NCBI RefSeq assembly: GCF_000518865.1
Contig: NZ_JAEK01000015.1
Span: 1 to 64,000 of the forward strand
DNA: 64,000 nucleotides
Direction: 5' to 3'
Source: Bacillus sp. J37
GTDB taxonomy: Bacteria; Bacillota; Bacilli; Bacillales; Bacillaceae
Shown: piece after piece, positions 43,105-51,523 of the stretch
How positions within the stretch are numbered: the first letter of the stretch is position 1
Layout of the letters: each line of letters starts with the position of its first letter
The notes under the pieces: model-generated
Seen by the model: only the letters and a program-made list of their open reading frames with translations
Databases searched by the model: none
What the model was told of the DNA's origin: nothing
Position numbers and translations under genes: made by a program

Positions 43105-43830
43105 ATGAGGAAAGAAATGTTTATACAACTAAATGATGTTAAATTATTCGCTAAATTGGTTGGTGAAAATATTGGAAAGCCCGCAATCGTAATGGATGCT
43201 GGGTATGGTGACTATTCGAAGGCGTGGGATTCAGTTATATCAGAACTCTCTTTGCTAACAGATGTATTAATTTACGATAGAGCAGGATTGGGGAAAAGTG
43301 AATCAAGTTCTAGACCGAGAACGAGCAAGGAAATGATTATAGAATTAAAAGAACTAGTTAAAGGAACTAAGATCAAACTCCCTTTTATCTTAGTTGGTCA
43401 TTCATTTGGTGGAGTTAACGCTAGACTGTATGCTACTGAATATCCAAATGAAGTTTGTGGTCTTATATTAATTGATTCAACTCCTGAAGATTATAGAGAG
43501 AAATTTCTTCCTACGATGGAAGAAGAGTTCCAGAGGGCATATAAAAAACAATTTGTTCATGAAGGTAATTATGATGAATTTATGGAAAGTTTAAAACAAT
43601 TAAAAGAATCTAGAAGTAAATTAAATGTGCCCTTAATCGTTCTATCAGCTGGTAAAAAAGCTTATTATTCAAAGGAATCACAACAATTATGGAATGAAAT
43701 GCAGAGAGAACTCCTAGAAATTTCTACAAAAGGGGAATTTGTTATTGCTGAGAATTCTGCACATTATATACAAAATGACGAACCAGAGGTTGTAGTGAAC
43801 GCAGTAAAAAGATTACTTAGCAACTTTTAA
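43105..43830 (+). CDS. Alpha/beta hydrolase
   Basis: A 241-residue alpha/beta hydrolase: an oxyanion strand region (AIVMDAGYGDYSKAWDSV), the nucleophile elbow GHSFGG near residue 99, the LILIDSTPEDY segment and a C-terminal ENSAHYIQ carrying the catalytic His. The substrate is unknown; the group includes lipases, esterases and haloalkane-type hydrolases. ATG 43105 follows GAGAGGTAGAA. It is monocistronic between two non-coding stretches. Confidence 0.88.
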   Translation: MRKEMFIQLNDVKLFAKLVGENIGKPAIVMDAGYGDYSKAWDSVISELSLLTDVLIYDRAGLGKSESSSRPRTSKEMIIELKELVKGTKIKLPFILVGHSFGGVNARLYATEYPNEVCGLILIDSTPEDYREKFLPTMEEEFQRAYKKQFVHEGNYDEFMESLKQLKESRSKLNVPLIVLSAGKKAYYSKESQQLWNEMQRELLEISTKGEFVIAENSAHYIQNDEPEVVVNAVKRLLSNF

Positions 43831-44071
43831 GATGGCATATATTGTAGTTATGGCACCCAAAGGATGTAGTAAAACTACGTTGTTTCCGTGAAAAACTGAG
43901 TGTTTATAATACTTTGAAGGAAAAAAGTTTTTTAGAAATAAGAAGAGTTTTGGAAAAATACTAAAAGAAGGCTTTCCTATCACATACATATAGAGCAGGT
44001 TAGCACAGAACACTTTAATAATACTTAACGCATTATAAAATAATCTTATAATGAGAGGAAGGGTAACCTTT

Positions 44072-44587
44072 TTGATTAATAAATTTGAATTTTGCATTCT
44101 ATTTTTATTGTTTGGAATAGTATTTTTATCTGGTTGTAATAGGAATGAAGTAAACCTAAAGGATGGAGATAACCATATAAATGATGAGATGGATGAAGTC
44201 ATTTCTAATTACATTATTCAAAGATACTTTACCTCATATCATGATACAGAAAAGCAATTTGAAGTTCATAAAGTATATGGAACGAGTGAAACAGATGGGA
44301 TCCTAAGTGTCTATATGTGGTCTTATTATGGCGGTTTTAATAAATCTACTGGAATAGAAAATCAAGCAGGACATTCATTACCTGCAGTAATTGGCTTAAG
44401 TAAAAAAGAAGAAAAATATTCTGTTATCGATTACATTGAACCTCAAGATGGTAATTTGTATCAGTCCTCATTAAAAAAAATGTTTCCCAATAAATACTTG
44501 AAATTTGCTCAACAAGATAGTGGAAATATAGGAGACTTAGAAAAGGAAATGGATAAAAAAGTAAACGAATGGTTAGAGAATCAGTAA
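44072..44587 (+). CDS. Lipoprotein, family unknown
   Basis: A 171-residue product. From TTG 44072 (AGGAAGG upstream) it reads MINKFEFCILFLLFGIVF and the lipobox LSGC, so the mature chain begins at Cys. The external part has a mixed pattern with IIQRYFTSYHDTEKQFEVHKVYG, a sheet region (GILSVYMWSYYGGF), and a C-terminal charged helix. It recalls small Bacillus lipoproteins of unknown role; I cannot name a family. The 241-bp gap before it shows no gene. Confidence 0.62.
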   Translation: MINKFEFCILFLLFGIVFLSGCNRNEVNLKDGDNHINDEMDEVISNYIIQRYFTSYHDTEKQFEVHKVYGTSETDGILSVYMWSYYGGFNKSTGIENQAGHSLPAVIGLSKKEEKYSVIDYIEPQDGNLYQSSLKKMFPNKYLKFAQQDSGNIGDLEKEMDKKVNEWLENQ

Positions 44588-44658
44588 TAGATGTGAATAA
44601 ATTAGATATTTAGAAAATTAAGAGTTTAGTAGATATACCATAGAAACGAGGTTATATA

Positions 44659-44829
44659 ATGAGTAATTGGTGGTATGGTTTTTACTTTTTGATACTAGGA
44701 GTTTTATCATTCTTTACAGGAGAGGTAGTAACATTTGTTATGCTTGGATTTATTTTATTGAGCCTAAATAACATAAATAATACGTTGAAAAAGATATATA
44801 AAAGTAATAAAAAAGATGATGATAAGTAA
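44659..44829 (+). CDS. Small membrane protein, 56 aa
   Basis: ATG 44659 behind ACGAGG opens 56 codons to TAA 44827-44829. The product has two hydrophobic stretches (FYFLILGVLSFFTGEV and VTFVMLGFILLSLNNI) and a Lys/Asp-rich tail (YKSNKKDDDK). It is a plausible two-span membrane protein of unknown function, next to the lipoprotein gene 71 bp upstream. The residue pattern, not homology, supports it. Confidence 0.55.
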   Translation: MSNWWYGFYFLILGVLSFFTGEVVTFVMLGFILLSLNNINNTLKKIYKSNKKDDDK

Positions 44830-44868
44830 AGAAATTCTCTTCAGTATTATTTATTTTTATTTGTCTTT

Positions 44869-45274
44869 TTGATAAAAGAAATCGAAGAAAGCTCGCAATA
44901 TATGCTTTGGGAAGCTGGGGAAAGGAAAGTTGATTTTGAGAATCAAGCTAAAAGGATAGAAGCAATTAAAAAGCGTGATAATTCTACTATATTGGTTGCT
45001 GAACAATCCAAAGAACTTGTTGGGTTCTTGTTTGCTATGGGTGGTGATGCAATTAGAATCAAGCATTCAGTTTATATTGTTTGGGAATTTCAACAAATTA
45101 CAGAGGACAGGTATAGGAACAAAGGTGTTTGAACATTTAGAGAGATGGGCTAAGGAGCGTCGAGTATATCTGTTAGAATTAACAGTTGTCACTTTAAATG
45201 CAGCAGGCCTTTCTTTGTATAAAATACAGGAATTTGAAATAGAAGGGGACGAAAAGGAATTCATTATTTATTGA
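44869..45274 (+). pseudogene. GNAT acetyltransferase gene with several small indels
   Basis: The first frame (ESSQYMLWEAGERKVDFENQ, then IEAIKKRDNSTILVAEQSKE) is the N-terminal half of a GNAT; the second (TGIGTKVFEHLERWAKERRV, then LLELTVVTLNAAGLSLY) holds the acetyl-CoA site and C-terminus. Around 45080-45120 the bases fit IVLGIQQNYRGQGIGTK only if three or four single-base indels in short T, A and G runs are reversed. The expected first about 20 residues are also missing. Several lesions point to a dead gene. Confidence 0.75.
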
Positions 45275-45339
45275 GGGAGGATATGTTGATGAATAGTACA
45301 TGTCTAAATTTATATGATAGGTCTAACAAAAGGGGGTTA

Positions 45340-45382
45340 AAAAGAGCTATTCTGCTATGACAGAATAGCTCTTTTACTTTTA
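45340..45382. terminator. Two-way terminator
   Basis: A perfect 15-bp stem (AAAAGAGCTATTCTG at 45340-45354, CAGAATAGCTCTTTT at 45361-45375) with a 6-nt loop and a T-rich tail. It separates the GNAT remnant from the convergent small gene at 45421. Confidence 0.9.
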
Positions 45383-45420
45383 TTAGTTAAGGAAAGCCGA
45401 ATATCCTTTACCAACTATCA

Positions 45421-45639
45421 TCATGGTAGTAAATAAATATCATGATAAGGGGGTTTTTCCAACTTTGATTTCTTTATGTATCCCTCTGCAACAAGTTCCT
45501 CTATGCCTGATTCGATTTCCTCTGGTTTAACGCCAAATATGTCTGCAACCTTCACGGTTGATATAGTCATATATTTTGGCCTTTTCGAAGATGATTGAAT
45601 CATGGATGTAATGCGATTTAATAGCTGGTTTTTATCCAT
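45421..45639 (-). CDS. Small winged-helix-like protein beside the formate module
   Basis: A 72-residue protein with a winged-helix pattern: TVKVADIFGVKPEEIESGIE then ELVAEGYIKKS and a short wing (PPYHDIYLLP). It could be a DNA-binding regulator. It is divergent from the formate/nitrite transporter gene with about 80 bp between, so it may control the formate dehydrogenase module. ATG 45639 is behind AAGGAGAGAAA. No cofactor motif is visible. Confidence 0.65.
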   Translation of the reverse strand: MDKNQLLNRITSMIQSSSKRPKYMTISTVKVADIFGVKPEEIESGIEELVAEGYIKKSKLEKPPYHDIYLLP

Positions 45640-45719
45640 ATTTCTCTCCTTATAAATTATTATTTATAATTTTTCCCAAAAATGTAAATAATATAAGTGA
45701 CCTGTAAGGAGTGATGACT

Positions 45720-46532
45720 GTGGGGTTTCATGCACCAAATGAGATTGCAAATTTAACAGCCGAACATGGTGAAAAAAAGGCAAAGTTGCCTATCTCAAGT
45801 ATCATGCTGCTGGGTTTTCTTGGAGGAGCATTTATTTCAATTGGTTATTTGCTTGATATTCGAGTGACGGCAAATCTTCCAGAAGAATGGGGAACTTTTA
45901 ATACGCTAATCGGTGCATCCGTGTTCCCGGTGGGTCTTGTTCTTATCATTATTGCTGGAGGAGAATTACTAACTGGAAATATGATGGCGGTTTCAATGGC
46001 GTTTCTGACAAAACGAGTGTCAGTTTGGAAGCTTTTAAATAATTGGCTTTGGATTACGATCTTTAATTTTATAGGTGCTTTATTTGTTGCGTATTTTTTT
46101 GGTCAGCTTGCTGAATTAACTTCACAGGGTGTTTATTTAGAAAAAGTCGTCGAAATTGCAAATGGAAAATTAGAGGACAGCTTCCTTGCAAGTACAGTTT
46201 CTGCGATTGGGTGCAATTGGTTAGTGGGTCTTGCCGTGTGGTTAGCTTACGGGGCAGAAGATATTGGAGGGAAGATTCTTGCCATTTGGTTCCCGATTAT
46301 GGCATTCGTCGCAATTGGATTTCAGCATGTTGTGGCCAATATGTTTGTGATCCCTGCTGCCATTTTTTCCGGCTATTTTAGTTGGAATGCATTTATTGGG
46401 AATTTTATTCCGGTATTTCTTGGCAATGCGATAGGAGGATTTGTCTTTGTCTCACTCTTTTATCGACTTGCTTATAAACGAACGATGGATTCGGACAGAA
46501 TGAAAGAAGGTTTAAGGAGGCGAAGGAAATGA
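45720..46532 (+). CDS. Formate/nitrite transporter (FNT) family channel
   Basis: A 270-residue membrane protein of the FocA/NirC family with six hydrophobic segments, the LLGFLGGAFISIGYL start, GGELLTGNMM (helix-2 break region) and GFQHVVANMFVIPAAIF (helix-5 break region). It probably moves formate. GTG 45720 is chosen behind AAGGAG (8-base spacer); an ATG six bases upstream is too close. Its stop overlaps the ATG of the formate dehydrogenase gene by four bases, so uptake and oxidation are coupled. Confidence 0.9.
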   Translation: MGFHAPNEIANLTAEHGEKKAKLPISSIMLLGFLGGAFISIGYLLDIRVTANLPEEWGTFNTLIGASVFPVGLVLIIIAGGELLTGNMMAVSMAFLTKRVSVWKLLNNWLWITIFNFIGALFVAYFFGQLAELTSQGVYLEKVVEIANGKLEDSFLASTVSAIGCNWLVGLAVWLAYGAEDIGGKILAIWFPIMAFVAIGFQHVVANMFVIPAAIFSGYFSWNAFIGNFIPVFLGNAIGGFVFVSLFYRLAYKRTMDSDRMKEGLRRRRK

Positions 46533-49510
46533 GCGAATCACGGTTTACAATTACAATCGATGGCAAAGAATATTCCGCTGTTCCAGGTCAAAAAGTTTTA
46601 GAGGTAGCAAGAGAGGAAGATATCTTTGTTCCTGGTGTTTGCTATCATCCCAACTTAGGTACAATCCAAACTTGTGATACTTGTTATGTTTTAGCAGATG
46701 GAGAATTAGTAAGGTCATGTACGTTAAAAGCAGAGCCTGGTATGAATATTGATACTCTGTCGGAAAAAGTAAAAGCTGCACAATATGAAGGGATGTCCCG
46801 AATTCTAAAAAATCATGAGTTATATTGTACAGTCTGTGATAACAATAATGGAAATTGTACGATACATAATACGGTTGAAAAAATGGAATTAGCTCATCAG
46901 AAGTATCCATTTGAAGCAAAACCATACGCACCGGACAATTCTCATCCTTTTTATCGTTATGAACCAGATCAATGTATTTTGTGTGGACGTTGTGTTGAAG
47001 CATGTCAGGATTTACAGGTAAATGAAACGTTGACAATTGATTGGAGCCGCAAAGTTCCAAGGGTTATTTGGGATAATGATGTTCCAATTGATCAGTCATC
47101 CTGCGTTTCTTGTGGTCACTGTGTAAGTGTTTGTCCATGCAATGCATTAATGGAAAAATCAATGCTTGGCAATGCCGGTTTTCTAACGGGTATACCTCCT
47201 AAAGTTCTTGGTCCTATGATCGATATGACAAAGGAAGTAGAGCCTGGCTATCGAGAAATTTTTGCGATTTCTGAAATGGAAGCAGCAATGAGAAAATCAA
47301 AAATAAAAAGAACAAAAACCGTTTGTACTTATTGTGGTGTAGGCTGTAGCTTTGAGGTCTGGACAAAGGATCGTGAAATATTAAAAATTCAAACAACAGA
47401 AGAGGCACCGGTCAATGGTATTTCAACCTGTGTAAAAGGGAAATGGGGATGGGATTTTGTTAATAGTGAAGAAAGATTGACAAAGCCGCTTATCCGAAAA
47501 GGTGAGGAGTTTGTAGAAGCAAACTGGGAGGAAGCTCTTACCTTAATTGCTGATAAACTGTCTTCCATAAAAAATGAGTATGGGGCAGATTCAATCGGAT
47601 ACATTGCATCATCTAAATGCTCTAACGAGGAAAATTATTTGTTTCAGAAATTCGCACGCGCTGTAATGGGGACAAATAATATTGATAATTGTTCAAGATA
47701 TTGTCAATCACCTGCTACATCTGGTCTTATGAGAACAGTTGGTCTTGGAGGAGATTCCGGAACAATAGAAGATATTATGGCTTCTGAACTTGTCATTGTT
47801 GTTGGTGCTAATCCGGCTGAATCCCATCCTGTTTTAGCAACACGAATAAAGAGAGCTCATAAGCTATTTGGTCAAAAGCTTGCAGTAGTAGATCTTAGAG
47901 AGCATGAATTAGCACAAAGAGCAGATCTCTTTTTACATCCTAAGCCAGGAACAGATATCATTTGGCTTAACGCAATAACAAAGTATTTTTTTGACCAGGG
48001 CTGGGAGGACAAGAACTTCTTAGCAGAAAGGGTCAACGGTGTAAAAGAATTTAAAGAATCCCTTGAAAAATACACTCTAGAGTATGCGGTTGAAAAAACA
48101 GGACTTAGCATGGAGCAACTACTGGAGCTTGCCAACATGATTAAAGAAGCAAATTCGGTTTGCATGCTTTGGGCAATGGGAGTTACTCAGCATATGGGTG
48201 CTACCGATACAAGCACAGCTATATCCAACCTTCTTTTAGTAACAGGAAACTACGGTCGAACTGGTACTGGCGCATATCCATTAAGAGGTCATAACAATGT
48301 CCAAGGCGCATGTGATTTTGGTACAATGCCTGCCTGGATGCCAGGGTATGAACCTGTTCAAGATGCGGCAGTAAGGGAGAAGTATGAAAAGGCTTGGGGT
48401 GTAAAACTTTCAGAGGTACCTGGTCATGATAACCATCATATGGTTGAAGGAATAAGTAAAGGAAATCTTAAAGCTCTTTACCTCTTTGGAGAAGACATGG
48501 CCATTGTAGATGCAAATTCTAACTATGTTCATTCGAATTTTGAAAAACTGGATTTCTTTGTTGTACAGGATATCTTTTTCAGTAAAACAGCTCAATTTGC
48601 CGATGTTATTTTACCTGCTGCACCTAGTCTTGAAAAAGATGGAACTTTTACAAATACAGAAAGGCGAATTCAGAGATTCAATAAAGTGTTGGAACCATTA
48701 GGTGATTCAAAACCGGATTGGGTCATTTTTCAGGAACTAGCGAATAAGCTTGGAGCAAATTGGAATTATAGTCATCCTTCAGAGATCATGGAAGAAGCTG
48801 CAAGTCTTGCACCAATGTTTGCAGGTGTTAGCTATGAAAGACTTGAGGGCTTTGAATCACAGGTTTGGCCGGTAAAAGAGGATGGAAAGGGGACTCCTTT
48901 ATTATATACAGATAAATTTGGTTTTCCGGATGGAAAAGCGAGATTAGTACCAGTAGACTGGACAGTACCATTTGAACCAGGTGAAGAGTATGATCTTCAT
49001 TTAAATAACGGACGTCTGTTGGAACACTTCCATGAAGGGAATATGACCTATAAGTCAGAAGGTTTGACACACAAAGTGCCACATCCATGGCTTGAAATTT
49101 CACTTGATTTAGCTAGTGAAAGAGGTTTAGAAGATGGTGCTTTAGTTGGATTAACCTCTCCTTATGGTCATGTCGAGGTCCGAGTAATTGTAACAGACAG
49201 AGTAAAAGGAAAAGAATTGTACCTTGCCATGAATTCCGCAGAAGATATAGAGGCAGTCAATCGGTTAACGAGTAGCTACCATGACATTACGACCCATACT
49301 CCTGCTTACAAGGAGATGTCAGTAAAAATGGAAGTGATTGAGACAAAAGGAGAACCTCCACTACCTAAACACAATCATCGATTTGGTAACAGAATTCCCC
49401 AAATCAGTGTAAAGGTAGAAGAGAAATGGCAGCGTTCAGATTACACGCCTATTTCTGAATTGGATGATTTTAAGGAGGGGCACTATGGCGAAACCGATCA
49501 GGCAAATTAG
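46529..49510 (+). CDS. Formate dehydrogenase alpha subunit (FdhA/YrhE-like), molybdopterin enzyme
   Basis: A 993-residue oxidoreductase. In order: an N-terminal [2Fe-2S] ferredoxin domain, a His-Cys [4Fe-4S] motif (ELYCTVCDNNNGNC), two ferredoxin-type clusters (CILCGRCVEACQ and CVSCGHCVSVCPC), then the molybdopterin domain starting KTVCTYCGVGCSF, with the catalytic Cys in NCSRYCQSPATSGL, and the C-terminal barrel ending near HLNNGRLLEHFHEGNM and HTPAYKEM. It oxidises formate to CO2. The residue after the catalytic Cys is Gln, where E. coli FdhF has His. The DUF1641 gene overlaps its end. Confidence 0.95.
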   Translation: MSESRFTITIDGKEYSAVPGQKVLEVAREEDIFVPGVCYHPNLGTIQTCDTCYVLADGELVRSCTLKAEPGMNIDTLSEKVKAAQYEGMSRILKNHELYCTVCDNNNGNCTIHNTVEKMELAHQKYPFEAKPYAPDNSHPFYRYEPDQCILCGRCVEACQDLQVNETLTIDWSRKVPRVIWDNDVPIDQSSCVSCGHCVSVCPCNALMEKSMLGNAGFLTGIPPKVLGPMIDMTKEVEPGYREIFAISEMEAAMRKSKIKRTKTVCTYCGVGCSFEVWTKDREILKIQTTEEAPVNGISTCVKGKWGWDFVNSEERLTKPLIRKGEEFVEANWEEALTLIADKLSSIKNEYGADSIGYIASSKCSNEENYLFQKFARAVMGTNNIDNCSRYCQSPATSGLMRTVGLGGDSGTIEDIMASELVIVVGANPAESHPVLATRIKRAHKLFGQKLAVVDLREHELAQRADLFLHPKPGTDIIWLNAITKYFFDQGWEDKNFLAERVNGVKEFKESLEKYTLEYAVEKTGLSMEQLLELANMIKEANSVCMLWAMGVTQHMGATDTSTAISNLLLVTGNYGRTGTGAYPLRGHNNVQGACDFGTMPAWMPGYEPVQDAAVREKYEKAWGVKLSEVPGHDNHHMVEGISKGNLKALYLFGEDMAIVDANSNYVHSNFEKLDFFVVQDIFFSKTAQFADVILPAAPSLEKDGTFTNTERRIQRFNKVLEPLGDSKPDWVIFQELANKLGANWNYSHPSEIMEEAASLAPMFAGVSYERLEGFESQVWPVKEDGKGTPLLYTDKFGFPDGKARLVPVDWTVPFEPGEEYDLHLNNGRLLEHFHEGNMTYKSEGLTHKVPHPWLEISLDLASERGLEDGALVGLTSPYGHVEVRVIVTDRVKGKELYLAMNSAEDIEAVNRLTSSYHDITTHTPAYKEMSVKMEVIETKGEPPLPKHNHRFGNRIPQISVKVEEKWQRSDYTPISELDDFKEGHYGETDQAN

Positions 49511-49982
49511 AAGAGAATTTCTTAATGAACAGGAAGAACAAGACCAGGCAATGAATGAGATTTTGAAGGAACTTGCAGAAAATAAGGAAGCGGTACTCGC
49601 CTTTATTCAAACGGCAAAAGAATTACACGAACTGAAGGTATTCGAGACTACCAACTCACTTTTAAAGCAAAGTGATGAGGTTGGCGCCATTGCGATTCAG
49701 CAAATAAACCAACCAGCGGTTCATAACATGATTAAATCTGGATTTGGACTGTTCAAGTTCCTTGGAGCCCTTCAACCCTCCCAGCTACAAACGATTTTAG
49801 ATGGTGTAACACTTGGGCTAAAGAGAATGTCTGATTCTGGAGAAAAGGGTGAGAAACAAAGTATCTGGAGACTGAGAAAGAGGCTAACTAGCCCAGCAAC
49901 TCGAGCAGCTTTGACAACAATGATTGACTTTGTTGAAGGGATGGGGGAAGTCTTTTTACGCAATCGGAGGAACAGCAAATAA
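49485..49982 (+). CDS. DUF1641 protein of the formate dehydrogenase operon (YrhD/YjgD-like)
   Basis: A 165-residue helical protein with the DUF1641 pattern: an N-terminal charged part, IQTAKELHELKVFETTNSLL, then the middle region LFKFLGALQPSQLQTILDGV and a C-terminal basic segment. It accompanies FdhA in Bacillus (yrhD, yjgD) and may be a small subunit or assembly factor. ATG 49485 follows AAGGAGGGG; its start overlaps the end of the FdhA frame by 26 bases, as expected for coupled translation. Confidence 0.85.
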   Translation: MAKPIRQIRREFLNEQEEQDQAMNEILKELAENKEAVLAFIQTAKELHELKVFETTNSLLKQSDEVGAIAIQQINQPAVHNMIKSGFGLFKFLGALQPSQLQTILDGVTLGLKRMSDSGEKGEKQSIWRLRKRLTSPATRAALTTMIDFVEGMGEVFLRNRRNSK

Positions 49983-49996
49983 GGAAGGTGCTTGGA

Positions 49997-50209
49997 ATGA
50001 AAAATGAAAAGTATCAAATTGAAAATCTTAACAATCAAGAAGACGCGGATAAACTAACTCAAGCAGTACTTGGTGTTTGGGGAATTAGTAAAGCTGAAAC
50101 AAATACATCACAAAAAACAGTATTATTCAGCTATGATGAACGGATGGCATCAGCTCAAGACTTTATACAAGCAATAAAGGAATCTGGATATGACATTGTA
50201 AATGAATAA
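49997..50209 (+). CDS. Small HMA-fold-like protein lacking CxxC
   Basis: A 70-residue protein with the beta-alpha-beta-beta-alpha-beta rhythm of heavy-metal-associated domains: LTQAVLGVWGISKAETNTSQ, VLFSYDERMA, FIQAIKESGYDIV. The metal-binding CxxC between strand 1 and helix 1 is absent; there is no Cys at all. It follows the DUF1641 gene by 14 bp with AAGGAAGGTG before ATG 49997, so it belongs to the formate operon. Its role could be structural or regulatory; unknown. Confidence 0.65.
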   Translation: MKNEKYQIENLNNQEDADKLTQAVLGVWGISKAETNTSQKTVLFSYDERMASAQDFIQAIKESGYDIVNE

Positions 50210-50232
50210 CTGTAATGATCGAGGTGAAACCA

Positions 50233-50361
50233 TTGAGATTATGTGAGGTATGTGGAACAAAAGAGGATCTTAAAGATGAATATGAACAAGAAGCCGTTCA
50301 ATCGGCTGTGACACTTCATATATGTGAGAGTTGTCGTGAGGACAGAAAGGTTATACATTAA
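50233..50361 (+). CDS. 42-aa CxxC/CxxC zinc-ribbon-like protein
   Basis: TTG 50233 behind GAGGTGAAAC opens 42 codons: MRLCEVCGTKEDLKDEYEQE, an alternating middle, and HICESCREDRKVIH. Two Cys pairs (CEVCG and CESC) 27 residues apart make a four-cysteine metal site likely, as in rubredoxin-like or zinc-ribbon miniproteins. It ends just before the operon terminator at 50371, so it is the last gene of the formate module. No function can be assigned. Confidence 0.65.
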   Translation: MRLCEVCGTKEDLKDEYEQEAVQSAVTLHICESCREDRKVIH

Positions 50362-50370
50362 TAGGACATG

Positions 50371-50399
50371 GAAAATCCAGGTATATACCTGGATTTTTC
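50371..50399 (+). terminator. Rho-independent terminator of the formate operon
   Basis: A perfect palindrome (GAAAATCCAGGTA and TACCTGGATTTTTC around TA) with a T run. From here to 50621 no gene is visible. Confidence 0.9.
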
Positions 50400-50621
50400 A
50401 TATGAAGAAAGGTAGAGGGATCGTTTATACTTTCCTTATCCTTTTATGTAGATATTGAAATGAACCTGTTCTTTTCAGAAGAAGCAGGGGGCTTATACAA
50501 ATAATTTAATCGGAAAAACAAGGATATGTTATAATGGAAAAGTTGGGAAATAAATCCATTTACTTTCTTCTAGAGGGGAAGAAGTAAAAGGATCTGTTGG
50601 TTGGAGGAAGAGTATATATAA

Positions 50622-51413
50622 ATGGATCATATCATTGAATTGCAAAATGTAACAAAAGTATACAAGAGTAAAAGTATTCTAGAGGAAGTTAACCTCAGCA
50701 TTTCTTCGAACCAGGTTACAGCCGTTGTTGGAAAGAACGGATCAGGAAAGAGTACATTATTGAAATTGATCGGTGGATTAATGAAGCCAGATAGTGGTCA
50801 AATCCTTTTTCCGAAAGGAAAGACACTTCGGATTGGATACGTACCAGAGCTAACTCCTGCAGTTATTCCGTTTACCCCTGTCGAGTATCTGACACATATG
50901 GGAATGATACGGAGTTTACCAAAGAAGCAGGTAGAGCAAAGAATTAACACCTTATTAAAAATGTTTCACATGGAAGATGACAGGAACATAAGAATTATAC
51001 ATTTTTCAAAAGGGATGAAACAAAAAATAACGATCATGCAGGCGATGTTGGAGGAAACAGATCTGTTAATCATGGACGAACCTCTATCTGGCCTTGATCC
51101 GAAAGCACAAAGAGACTTGGAAGAACTATTGATTTCTTTAAAGCGCCGAAAGATTAGTGTCATTTTAAGTTGTCATGAGACAAGATTATTAGAAAGGGTC
51201 GTAGACCAAATATTTGTCATTAATCAATGTAAAATTACACAAAAAAGTGGACAGCATGCATCAGGTAAGTTAAAGAACAGGTTGGTAATTGAACTGTTAA
51301 ATCCTGCATTATTAGCTTCATTTAGAGACAAAGTGACAATTGAGAGTGAAAGAAAAATAGACACTGATTTAAGCTTAATAGAATTGACTGTTAATCATGA
51401 ACAGACAGATTAA
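50622..51413 (+). CDS. ABC transporter ATP-binding protein, stopped by in-frame TAA
   Basis: A 263-residue ABC ATPase as read: Walker A VVGKNGSGKST near residue 37, Q-loop region, a signature variant HFSKGMKQKI, Walker B LLIMDEPLSGLDP and the switch His region SCHETR. After TAA 51411-51413 the same frame continues with ATG and 36 further codons (IREFLEIGASIKLLTPLNEL...) to TGA 51525-51527, overlapping the permease ATG by four bases, so the ancestral protein was about 301 residues. The product may be truncated by mutation or read through. Partner: permease at 51524. Confidence 0.85.
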   Translation: MDHIIELQNVTKVYKSKSILEEVNLSISSNQVTAVVGKNGSGKSTLLKLIGGLMKPDSGQILFPKGKTLRIGYVPELTPAVIPFTPVEYLTHMGMIRSLPKKQVEQRINTLLKMFHMEDDRNIRIIHFSKGMKQKITIMQAMLEETDLLIMDEPLSGLDPKAQRDLEELLISLKRRKISVILSCHETRLLERVVDQIFVINQCKITQKSGQHASGKLKNRLVIELLNPALLASFRDKVTIESERKIDTDLSLIELTVNHEQTD

Positions 51414-51523
51414 ATGATAAGAGAATTTTTAGAGATAGGAGCTTCAATCAAGCTTTTAACACCTTTAAATGAGTTAGAAAACGAGTTTTCCCTACAGTTT
51501 GAAAGGAAGAGGAGAAATTTACA

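Noticed and set aside
45289-45360. Short frame beginning ATG-AAT-AGT after GGGAGGAT
   Set aside because: It runs through the terminator stem and ends in its loop; it is probably chance, though the ribosome-like sequence was noted.
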